64,000 nucleotides of DNA from a virus, in IMG/VR virus record IMGVR_UViG_3300025121_000776, positions 62,001 through 126,000 of that record. One strand, written 5' to 3'. This document shows positions 57,769 to 64,000 of the stretch, piece by piece. The notes under the pieces were generated by a model. The model worked only from the letters and a program-made list of their open reading frames with translations, was not told the DNA's origin and ran no database searches. How positions within the stretch are numbered: the first letter of the stretch is position 1; the number at the start of each line of letters is the position of its first letter. The translations under genes and the position numbers were made by a program.

Positions 57769-58545
57769 ATGTTCGAAGTTAAAGCCAGAAAAGTAGTAAG
57801 GCGAGGGAGAGCTCATGACCAACGTTGTGAAGACGATTCCCTCGTCTTCTCTTATAATCAAATTTCAGTTATTGCAGTATTTGATGGATGCTCTGATGGA
57901 ACGGATTCTTATTTTGCATCTGGTTTATTTGCTAAAATATTAAAAAAAATAGCAATTGAGGAAGAAAATTTTTTTAAACAAATCAACGAAGAAACAAGTC
58001 TTGAAGATATAGTAAATGTAATAATGTGTTCCTTTTTTTATGAACTAAAGAAGGCAAAATATTATTTAAAGCTTGATGATTCAGAAATATTGTCAACAAT
58101 AGTTCTATCTGCCATTAATTTAAAAACAAAACAATCCTTTTCTATTATTATTGGAGATGGAAGTGTTTATGTTGACGGAGAAATTAATACAATACAACCA
58201 GAAAAAAACGCACCTCGATATATAGCTTATTTTCTTGGAAAAAAATATGAAGATTTTTGGAGTGATGATGTTAATAAATATAAAGCCAAAGTAAAAGATA
58301 CAATAGCTGTAATGAGTGATGGAATTGACTCATTTAGACATTATAGCGAAAACAGATATGTAAACGAAACTGAAAAGGCTGATATTATTCATCGTTTTTT
58401 TAAAAGCGGATATCTTCTTGACAATAAAGTTGGGCTTGCAAGAATTTGTAATATTCTTGACAGTGAACATTTTGCTCCAAGTGATGATTTATCTATTGCC
58501 CATATAACTTTCATAGAAATTCCAGAACAAGATGAAACTATATAA
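57769..58545 (+). CDS. PP2C-family protein phosphatase (258 aa)
   Basis: All metal-coordinating blocks are present: 'RGRAHDQRCEDD' (D at the start), 'VIAVFDGCSDGTDS' (DG), 'IIIGDGSVYVD' (GD), 'AVMSDGIDSF' (SDG) and 'SDDLSIAHI' (DD). It removes phosphate from Ser/Thr residues, probably of the vWA protein or of targets of the kinase that follows. Overlaps the kinase start by 14 bases, so the two are expressed together in fixed ratio. Confidence 0.88.
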   Translation: MFEVKARKVVRRGRAHDQRCEDDSLVFSYNQISVIAVFDGCSDGTDSYFASGLFAKILKKIAIEEENFFKQINEETSLEDIVNVIMCSFFYELKKAKYYLKLDDSEILSTIVLSAINLKTKQSFSIIIGDGSVYVDGEINTIQPEKNAPRYIAYFLGKKYEDFWSDDVNKYKAKVKDTIAVMSDGIDSFRHYSENRYVNETEKADIIHRFFKSGYLLDNKVGLARICNILDSEHFAPSDDLSIAHITFIEIPEQDETI

Positions 58546-60208
58546 TAAAATAGGCACTCTGGTCAACGTTGATGAAAGCAAAGAGATTGCTAGGGGTGGA
58601 GAAGGAATGATTATAGATATGGGGCATGGAAAAGCCGCCAAAATTTATCATGATACCAAAAACGCATCTTTCACCGAATCAAAACTTCAACATTTATATG
58701 GACTTGATAGCTCTGTTTTTATAAGACCAGAAGAAATTCTTTTTTATAAAAACAAAAAAATAGCTGGATTCATTATGAATATGTTGCCTAAAAATTTCTT
58801 TCCTCTATATTCAGCCTTTAGTTATAATTTCTGTGCCACAAATGGATTGACAGATAAAATAAAATTACAAATAATTAAAACCATTATAAAAAGCATTAAT
58901 TCAGCTCACTCAAAAGATATTATTATTGGAGATTTTAACCCCTTTAATATAATGCTGGACGATAAAGGTACCACTTTCTTTATTGATACAGATTCATATC
59001 AAACTCCAGGGTCAGTGCATTCTGGCAAATTATTAGATGATATCAGAGACCATTTAAAACATGGCGTAATAAATAAAGAGAGTGACTACTATGCTCTTGC
59101 GGTAATAGTGTTTAATTTTCTAACTAATATACACCCCTTTAAAGGCTCACATTCAATTTATAAAAGCCTTCCAGAACGTGCAATTCAAAAAATTACAGTA
59201 TTTGATAATGACCCACACCTAATTGTTCCAAAGTGTTATCACCCTATCCAAGACAAATATTTAATGGAACAATTTAAGAGAATATTTAAAGATGGGGAAA
59301 GATTTGCAATTAGCCTTGATGCTACAACAGATATTATTCATGTAATTAATATCGACAAAGTTATTGAAAAAGAAGGAGAATTAACAATTACGCCAATGTT
59401 AAGAAATGTTGAAATAAGATATGTCAATTGCAGTAACAACCTTGCTTGTGTAGCACTTAAAGACGAAATTATTGTTTATAGCGTGAGAGATAGGGGCTTC
59501 TACAAAGAACTTGGCAGAATACCAAGAACAAGTAAAGATTTAGCTCCGCTTCCAACTGATAAAAACTTATTTGTATTTGAAGATAAAAAGTTCTACAAAT
59601 ACGACCTTGACACCTTTCAAAGAACTGAAATGGATGATATGGGTATTGAAAACATGGTTGTTGCAAAGCAATATGGAAATATATTTGTTGTAATTGAAGA
59701 AAATAAAATGTTTACGTTATATTTGGATGATTCTGTTGGAACACACATTAGATTTAAAACAAAAGAAGTGTTCGGAAACAGTTTTAAAAAGTATAATGGT
59801 ATGATGCAAAATTTTGGCCAGAACACTTACTTAAGAGTAAATAATAATGATAATCTCGATACAATTATCTATGATGATGTATTAAGTGATGTTTACCAAG
59901 ATGGAGATATGGGAATTGCCCAGACTGTAAAAAAAGGAAAAATAAATTTCGACCTATTCAAAATTAATGGCCTTAAACTTGAAAAACATTCTTACCCCCT
60001 TAATTCTATCAGACACTTCGGTTATAATCCTGGCAACTTCATTATTATGCCAGAGGATAATCAATTAATATTCCTTAATCACAGCACATTGGAACCAATT
60101 GCTAAGTTTAAGTGTAGCATTGCCGATGAATCAACACAGGTGTTTTATACAAGGGGAGGAATCTTATTGAACGATTCGAAGAATTTATATATGGTAAACA
60201 AAAAGTAG
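58532..60208 (+). CDS. Protein kinase with C-terminal beta-propeller-like region (558 aa)
   Basis: Residues 1-~290 are a kinase fold: Gly-rich loop 'IARGGEGMIIDM', Lys in 'GKAAKIYHD', catalytic segment 'DIIIGDFNPFNIMLD' and, in the DFG position, 'FFIDTDSYQTPG', as in kinases of TerY-P loci that lack classical HRD/DFG wording. Residues ~300-558 are repeated strands ('LFVFEDKKFYKYDLD', 'GNIFVVIEENKMFTLYLDD') suggesting a propeller for substrate binding. It is the third member of the vWA-PP2C-kinase triad. Confidence 0.82.
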   Translation: MKLYNKIGTLVNVDESKEIARGGEGMIIDMGHGKAAKIYHDTKNASFTESKLQHLYGLDSSVFIRPEEILFYKNKKIAGFIMNMLPKNFFPLYSAFSYNFCATNGLTDKIKLQIIKTIIKSINSAHSKDIIIGDFNPFNIMLDDKGTTFFIDTDSYQTPGSVHSGKLLDDIRDHLKHGVINKESDYYALAVIVFNFLTNIHPFKGSHSIYKSLPERAIQKITVFDNDPHLIVPKCYHPIQDKYLMEQFKRIFKDGERFAISLDATTDIIHVINIDKVIEKEGELTITPMLRNVEIRYVNCSNNLACVALKDEIIVYSVRDRGFYKELGRIPRTSKDLAPLPTDKNLFVFEDKKFYKYDLDTFQRTEMDDMGIENMVVAKQYGNIFVVIEENKMFTLYLDDSVGTHIRFKTKEVFGNSFKKYNGMMQNFGQNTYLRVNNNDNLDTIIYDDVLSDVYQDGDMGIAQTVKKGKINFDLFKINGLKLEKHSYPLNSIRHFGYNPGNFIIMPEDNQLIFLNHSTLEPIAKFKCSIADESTQVFYTRGGILLNDSKNLYMVNKK

Positions 60209-60209
60209 T

Positions 60210-60698
60210 ATGAAAGAACCTCAAAGCCCCTTACCATTCAAGCAAAACACTTGGGATATTATTGTTTACAATGAAAGTAAAAATGAATATGAATCTATTT
60301 TTGACCCACATGATAAAATGCTTGACAATCTTAAAGATTGTGCATACATTGTAGAGGCAAGTAACAATTACCCCAAAGCAGTAGAACTACTCAGACAAGT
60401 TCTCGCTGGAAAAAACGATACAACGATAATTGAATTGTTTTTAAAAGAAATAGATGCTATTGATGAATTTGGAGACCAAACTTTTACCTCTAATTTTAAT
60501 ATTAAATTAAAAGGGTCTGAATCAGCAAAACACTTTAAAAGTATTTTTCCAAGATTTTGTAAATCTCTTGATGTTGAATGCACAATCACAACAAAAAGAA
60601 GATTTTTGCCATGGAAACCAATTAGTGCAACATTAAGTATTTCGGGTGCCAGATTAAATGTAAAAAAAGCATCACTAGCAATCGAATGGTTATTATAA
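60210..60698 (+). CDS. Hypothetical protein in the kinase-rSAM operon (162 aa)
   Basis: Not recognised. Two regions look foldable: a helical N-terminal half ('AVELLRQVLAGKNDTTII') and a strand-rich C-terminal half ('VECTITTKRRFLPWKPISAT'). Begins 1 base after the kinase stop and 20 bases before the rSAM gene. A role as recognition or scaffold subunit is plausible from position only. Confidence 0.65.
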   Translation: MKEPQSPLPFKQNTWDIIVYNESKNEYESIFDPHDKMLDNLKDCAYIVEASNNYPKAVELLRQVLAGKNDTTIIELFLKEIDAIDEFGDQTFTSNFNIKLKGSESAKHFKSIFPRFCKSLDVECTITTKRRFLPWKPISATLSISGARLNVKKASLAIEWLL

Positions 60699-60718
60699 AT
60701 TTAAAAAACTAAAAAACT

Positions 60719-61858
60719 ATGCAAAAACCACCAATTAAACTAAGAGAAATTATCTGGGAAATAACTGGACAATGTTTTAATAATTGTTCATATTGTGGCT
60801 CAAAAGATGTGTCTAAAAAAGCCCTTACACACGAACAAATCATTGACATTGCTCAAGCTATTGCTGATTTTCCCCCAAAAGAAATTAACATAAGTGGAGG
60901 AGACCCATTAACTCTTCCAGCTGACCTTCATATTGAAATTTTAAGGATTTTAAAACAGTCAGAAATAGTCTGCAAAATTATTGTTAATCCAAAATCCATT
61001 AAAAACCCATTATCTGCAGCTTTTGAAATTGTTAAAATGTATGATTGGGCTGGAATTTCTATTAATACCCAAAAAGAATTACAAATCTTTGAAGATATCG
61101 CAGAAACTAAAGAATATGAAAATTACACCGTCATAACAAATTTTAACATTCAAAATCTTTATCAATTTGAAGAAATTGAAGCGTTTGTTAAAAAATATGA
61201 TAAAATGTGGACAATTCAATTTACAGTTTATCAAGACAAAGATAATCCACTTGCTTTATACCATCCAGATAATCAAATTGCTTTTGAATTATTACAACAA
61301 AAGGTTAATACAAGTTCAGCAAAAATAGTTCTATCAGACAATATAAGAAATGATATGCCTTGCGGTGCTGGATTTAGCTCTGTAGGCATCACATATGATG
61401 GTTATGTTATTCCATGTTTAAGTATGAGAAGTTGGAGGGATATTCAAAATTTATGTGAAAAAGAAATATATCAAAATATTTTAAAAACTCCTTTTGAGGA
61501 AATTTGGCAAACATCTTTTATTAATGAAAGATTTTGTAAATTTGAATGTTGCAAAGACATATGTCTCAATAAAACTCTCGAAATAAAAAGTTTTGAAAGA
61601 AAAGTATTTGAGATAACTCCAAAGTCTGAAGAAGAAAAAAAAGATTGGGAAAAAAACATTAATGAATTTTTAAAAAAAGTTAAAAAGGAAAATCCTCCAT
61701 TTGATGCAGGGCAAGTTGTTATGTATGGGGTTATTTCTCCAAGAAATTTTCCAGGTGGTGGCGGAGTTGTTATGTATGGGGTCATTTCTCCAAGAAACTA
61801 CCCTCCCGATGACGACAATGGCGGCGGAATTGTTTTAATGTATGGTGTATTTAGGTAA
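60719..61858 (+). CDS. Radical SAM/SPASM enzyme with fused substrate-like repeats at the C-terminus (379 aa)
   Basis: Cys19/23/26 in 'CFNNCSYCG' bind the SAM [4Fe-4S] cluster; 'NISGGDPLT' is the SAM-binding motif. C-terminal cysteines ('DMPCGAGFSSVGITYDG', 'VIPCLSMR', 'FCKFECCKDIC') form a SPASM/Twitch-like auxiliary-cluster site, as in peptide-modifying enzymes. After a coiled linker the last 48 residues contain 'VVMYGVISPRNFP', a Gly-rich linker, 'VVMYGVISPRNYP', an Asp/Gly linker, and 'IVLMYGVFR': two near-identical copies and a partial one, resembling the core of a modified peptide fused to its enzyme. Last gene of the operon, followed by a terminator. Enzyme class is sure; self-modification is inference. 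Confidence 0.9.
   Translation: MQKPPIKLREIIWEITGQCFNNCSYCGSKDVSKKALTHEQIIDIAQAIADFPPKEINISGGDPLTLPADLHIEILRILKQSEIVCKIIVNPKSIKNPLSAAFEIVKMYDWAGISINTQKELQIFEDIAETKEYENYTVITNFNIQNLYQFEEIEAFVKKYDKMWTIQFTVYQDKDNPLALYHPDNQIAFELLQQKVNTSSAKIVLSDNIRNDMPCGAGFSSVGITYDGYVIPCLSMRSWRDIQNLCEKEIYQNILKTPFEEIWQTSFINERFCKFECCKDICLNKTLEIKSFERKVFEITPKSEEEKKDWEKNINEFLKKVKKENPPFDAGQVVMYGVISPRNFPGGGGVVMYGVISPRNYPPDDDNGGGIVLMYGVFR
61715..61855 (+). repeat. Three-fold VMYGV(ISPRN) repeat inside the rSAM gene
   Basis: Units at 61715-61753, 61766-61804 and a shortened one at 61829-61855. The first two are separated by 51 bp between starts (17 codons) and differ at few bases; all keep V-(V/L)-MYGV. Confidence 0.85.
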
Positions 61859-61888
61859 TCTCTTTTCTTAATTGTTATATTTGTTTCT

Positions 61889-61916
61889 AAAAAATCCTCC
61901 AGTTGGAGGATTTTTT
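61889..61916 (+). terminator. Rho-independent terminator closing the 56-62 kb operon
   Basis: AAAATCCTCC-AGTT-GGAGGATTTT plus T-run. Confidence 0.9.
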
Positions 61917-61919
61917 CTC

Positions 61920-61927
61920 TATTTATT
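61920..61927 (+). promoter_or_regulatory. TATTTATT box (class 2)
   Basis: 18 nt before the ATG at 61946. Confidence 0.45.
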
Positions 61928-61945
61928 GTATATGCATATACTGCT

Positions 61946-62110
61946 ATGGAAAATAAAATAGATAGAAAAACATGTGAAAGTTACTTGCAAAACATTAGAA
62001 ATGGAAATAATTTCTATAACAAAGAAACAATAGATGATATGATTAAGTGTTACATTGAAACCGAGGAATATGAGAAATGTAATGAACTAATAAAGATAAA
62101 AGAAAAATAG
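61946..62110 (+). CDS. Small hypothetical protein (54 aa)
   Basis: A 54-codon ORF with a class 2 box; charged, helical (KTCESYLQNIRNGNNFYNKE) and ending 'NELIKIKEK'. The next ORF begins 2 bases after its stop. Not recognised. Confidence 0.55.
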   Translation: MENKIDRKTCESYLQNIRNGNNFYNKETIDDMIKCYIETEEYEKCNELIKIKEK

Positions 62111-62112
62111 CT

Positions 62113-62202
62113 ATGGAATATAAAAAAACTATTCGAAAATATATAAAAGAAGCTATTGACGATTTACTGCCAGGTGAACTGACCCACTCACAACTTTATT
62201 GA
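62113..62202 (+). pseudogene. Truncated late-type gene cut by an IS605-like right end
   Basis: Begins 'MEYKKTIRKYIKEAIDDLLP', the same leader type as other late-looking proteins, but the phage-like frame ends after 20 codons where GTGAAC marks the end of the inserted element; the ORF then stops at 62202. The rest of the original gene is not seen in the window. Confidence 0.55.
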
Positions 62203-62335
62203 TGAATGGGCTTCTTTGACGTTTCTCAGACTCGTCTTATGACCGATGCCTCACCGCCTTTTTGTTTATCCTGCGAAGAATGTCCCTTATCCTCCACAGC
62301 AATGCTTTTTTGTTTTTTAGATTTTATAGCAAACA
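62173..62335 (-). mobile_element. IS200/IS605-type right end with omega-RNA-like sequence
   Basis: Read on the minus strand: the tail of a TnpB-like ORF, then 'GAAGCCC' (62214-62208), an 8-bp hairpin (TGAATGGG at 62203-62210 pairing with CCCACTCA at 62183-62190, one wobble) and a terminal GTTCAC (62178-62173), the layout of TnpB omega-RNA scaffolds ending at the element's right end. GC content is clearly above the flanks. Sequence past GTTCAC is the interrupted phage gene. No complete tnpB is present in the window. Confidence 0.55.
62226..62335 (-). pseudogene. TnpB C-terminal tail remnant
   Basis: The minus-strand frame closing at 62226 reads '...SIAVEDKGHSSQDKQKGG' then 'EASVIRRV', similar to the variable tails of IS605-family TnpB proteins (AVED..., EAS-). 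The zinc and RuvC portions are missing. The similarity is short, so the call depends on the hairpin and GTTCAC beside it. Confidence 0.45.
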
Positions 62336-62419
62336 ACAATTCGTTTGCCAACCACAATATCTCAAAGAACTTTAAATTAAATATATTAAAATTTTATAAA
62401 AATATAAACACTTTTGTGA

Positions 62420-62446
62420 AACTATTTTAAAATAATTTCGTGTATT
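62420..62446 (+). promoter_or_regulatory. CGTATA-class promoter (CGTGTA variant) for small RNA 2
   Basis: AACTATTTT at 62420 and CGTGTA at 62439, 19-nt spacing, followed by ATTTG. Confidence 0.6.
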
Positions 62447-62449
62447 TGT

Positions 62450-62505
62450 AAAAGTAATGGCAACTTATCCAAGCCACACTTTGTGATGACTTGGTTTTTT
62501 TTGCT
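62450..62505 (+). ncRNA. Small RNA-like element, copy 2
   Basis: Closely similar to 15866-15920: 'CAACTTATCCAAGCCACACT', then CTTGG, a T8 tract and GCTG. The arms differ from copy 1 at one position (CCAAGCCA versus CCAAGTCA), while CACA/TGTG can close the loop. Both copies share promoter, leader and the trailing GCTGAAAAT. Here no convergent gene needs a terminator immediately beside it. Confidence 0.5.
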
Positions 62506-62571
62506 GAAAATTTTATAAATGGAGAAATTCCACAGAAAATAAAAGATTTATTAAATTTGTCTTAGAGCTAT

Positions 62572-62601
62572 AACATTTTTTAGTTTTTTTCGTATATGTT
62601 A
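62572..62601 (+). promoter_or_regulatory. CGTATA promoter of the cation-efflux gene
   Basis: AACATTTTT at 62572 and CGTATA at 62591, 19-nt spacing. The ATG at 62596 overlaps it and was rejected as start. Confidence 0.78.
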
Positions 62602-62628
62602 AAAACATGTACAATTAAATCAAAAAAA

Positions 62629-63549
62629 ATGTCACAAGGAAATTCGCTAAAAGCTGTAGTTGTTGCATTATTTAGCAATGCATTTATCGCACTAATCAAA
62701 TTTATAGTTGCATTTATAACTACCAGTGCCGCTATGATGGCTGAAGCGATTCACTCTACTGCAGATTGTATGAACCAAATATTTTTATTAATTGGGTCTA
62801 AGAGAACCAAAAAAGTAGCCAATGAGCAACATTCTTTCGGATATGGAAAAGAAGAATATTTCTGGGGATTTATTGTTGCAACATTATTGTTCTTTGTTGG
62901 GGGTGGTTTTTCTATTTATGAAGGAATTCATAAGTTGTTTGTTCCAGAGCCAATTAAAAATGTTATGTTATCCTTTATCGTTTTAGGAATTGGAATAGTC
63001 TTAGAATTCAACTCGTTTAGAATTGCTTATAATCAATTTAAAATTAAAAATAATTCATCCTTTTACAAAGGACTCATTGAAGTGACCGATACAAATCTTT
63101 TGGTAATTTTACTTGAAGACTTTGCGGCATTACTTGGATTAATAGTTGTTTTAATTACCACTATTTTAGCTTTTACAATAGCTCCTATATTTGATGCAAT
63201 TGGTTCCATACTTGTGGGTGCAATTCTTATTTCAATCGCTTATATGCTCTCTAATGAGCTCAGAAAATTAATTGTTGGAGAAAGCATTCCTAGAGAAATA
63301 AGAACTGATATAAAACACATCTGCTCACAGCATAATAAAATTGTTAAACATGTAAATAAAATTCAAACAATGTTTATTGGCAGAGAAAAATTTGTTCTTC
63401 TTATATCTTTGGATGTTTATGATAATATTTTAGCATATGATGTAGAAAACATAATTGAACACATAAAACTCGATATTATCAAAAAATATCCCAATGCTTC
63501 GGTTATTTATATTGAAGTAAAGGATATGATAAGAAATAATAAAATTTAA
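62629..63549 (+). CDS. Cation diffusion facilitator (CDF) metal transporter (306 aa)
   Basis: Five to six hydrophobic spans precede a C-terminal cytosolic domain. TM2 carries 'MMAEAIHSTADCMNQ' (H-x3-D), and TM5 'VILLEDFAALLG' provides the second metal site; 'HSFGYGKEEYFWGF' is the conserved loop after TM2. CDF proteins export Zn2+, Mn2+ or Fe2+. Start at the ATG after the promoter (306 aa). A phage-encoded exporter beside a CorA importer elsewhere suggests metal management in infection. Confidence 0.88.
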   Translation: MSQGNSLKAVVVALFSNAFIALIKFIVAFITTSAAMMAEAIHSTADCMNQIFLLIGSKRTKKVANEQHSFGYGKEEYFWGFIVATLLFFVGGGFSIYEGIHKLFVPEPIKNVMLSFIVLGIGIVLEFNSFRIAYNQFKIKNNSSFYKGLIEVTDTNLLVILLEDFAALLGLIVVLITTILAFTIAPIFDAIGSILVGAILISIAYMLSNELRKLIVGESIPREIRTDIKHICSQHNKIVKHVNKIQTMFIGREKFVLLISLDVYDNILAYDVENIIEHIKLDIIKKYPNASVIYIEVKDMIRNNKI

Positions 63550-63553
63550 TTGT

Positions 63554-63715
63554 ATGGGCTGGTACGGAAAAAATGACGATGATAATTATACTCCTCCTTT
63601 AAAACCAAAGGAAGATGAAAAATCACGCACACAACGATATCTTAACAAAGATGCCGAAGAAGAAAAAATTGAAGGTAATGACGATGTTAGATTAAAACCC
63701 GATTTTGATAAATAA
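63554..63715 (+). CDS. Small acidic hypothetical protein (53 aa)
   Basis: Begins 4 bases after the CDF stop: 'MGWYGKNDDDNYTPPLKPKE' and an Asp/Glu/Lys-rich end. Probably disordered. Not recognised; cotranscribed with the transporter. Confidence 0.55.
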   Translation: MGWYGKNDDDNYTPPLKPKEDEKSRTQRYLNKDAEEEKIEGNDDVRLKPDFDK

Positions 63716-63722
63716 AAACATT

Positions 63723-64000
63723 ATGAAACCACAAGACGAAATTAACGAACTTCAAGAGAAAATTAATTCTCTTAAACACAAAGTTGAAAATTGTCAGCAT
63801 GACTTTCCTAAACCTGTTTATGACCCCGAAACTGTAAGTGAAGGTTATGGTTCAGTGCAAGATGGAAAAGGTTCAGACCCCCATTGGAGTTTTGCTGGAT
63901 ATCATGACGTACAAAAACCTAGATGGAGTAGAAAATGCAATTTGTGTGGAAAAGTTGAATACACGAACTCACAAAAAACTGTTGCCATAGAAACAAAAAC
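63723..64000 (+). CDS. Hypothetical zinc-ribbon-like protein, 3' truncated by window edge
   Basis: An open frame from 63723 to the window end. Coiled N-terminus (EINELQEKINSLKHKVENC) and, later, 'CNLCGKVEYT', a half zinc ribbon that may pair with the earlier Cys-His. Stop not in window. Confidence 0.55.
   Translation, partial: MKPQDEINELQEKINSLKHKVENCQHDFPKPVYDPETVSEGYGSVQDGKGSDPHWSFAGYHDVQKPRWSRKCNLCGKVEYTNSQKTVAIETK

Noticed and set aside
62206-62430. 74-aa plus-strand ORF over the IS605-like patch
   Set aside because: It is the reverse of the TnpB-like tail and omega-RNA-like segment, has no promoter and no protein-like pattern.
1-64000. tRNA genes
   Set aside because: No cloverleaf with a GTTCRANNC T-arm was seen by eye on either strand; a dedicated search could still find a divergent one.

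Overview
The window looks like part of a very large, AT-rich tailed-phage genome whose host is probably a member of the Bacteroidota. The phage assignment rests on dense small genes and a phage set of replication, recombination and nucleotide genes: DnaG-type primase, a gp46/gp47-like nuclease, SNF2 helicase, dUTPase, thymidylate synthase, DHFR, NMP kinase, an endolysin and several homing endonucleases. The host guess rests on repeated TAnnTTTG promoter elements and on A-rich leaders without Shine-Dalgarno boxes. No head, tail, terminase or tRNA gene was recognised, so the phage lineage stays open; T4-like is only an inference.

Layout. 1-10.7 kb: replication and recombination (primase, broken LAGLIDADG gene, fused SbcD-SbcC, Cas4-like nuclease, SNF2 helicase). 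10.9-30.6 kb: late-looking region with an amidase endolysin, many hydrophilic or low-complexity proteins with short basic amphipathic N-termini, and PcfJ-like and DUF5661 proteins. 30.7-33 kb: dUTPase interrupted by an ORF-less group I intron, then an enlarged thymidylate synthase. 33-38.7 kb, mostly minus strand: membrane and secreted proteins, a nucleotidyltransferase/2H-phosphoesterase/zincin fusion, a PD-(D/E)XK nuclease and a CCA-adding-type enzyme. 38.8-46.6 kb: SpeD-like protein, DUF3326 protein, PncB, Nudix, CorA and NadE, with two homing endonucleases inserted. 46.7-50.7 kb: SLOG-fold protein, DHFR, NMP kinase, deoxyribosyltransferase-like protein and late genes. 51.2-55 kb: CoaC fused to an M23-like domain, and CoaB. 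56.2-61.9 kb: one tight operon of nicotinamidase, vWA protein, PP2C phosphatase, protein kinase, an unknown protein and a radical SAM/SPASM enzyme with substrate-like repeats fused to its C-terminus. 61.9-64 kb: small late genes, an IS605/TnpB omega-RNA-like remnant, a cation-efflux transporter and the edge of the window.

Three promoter classes can be read by eye. (1) AACWTTTT-N11-CGTATA, with 19 nt between first bases, occurs on both strands before the NAD, CoA and kinase/radical-SAM transcription units and before two near-identical small RNA-like hairpins. (2) TATTTAT(A/T), mostly 12-20 nt upstream of ATG, precedes late-looking genes. (3) Host-like TAnnTTTG sites.

The strongest candidate for an undescribed system is the 56.2-61.9 kb operon, where a TerY-P-like triad (vWA, PP2C, kinase) is joined to a nicotinamidase and a radical SAM enzyme carrying its own putative peptide substrate. 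It shares a promoter type with phage-encoded NAD and CoA biosynthesis genes, which suggests a coordinated programme of cofactor replenishment and signalling during infection.
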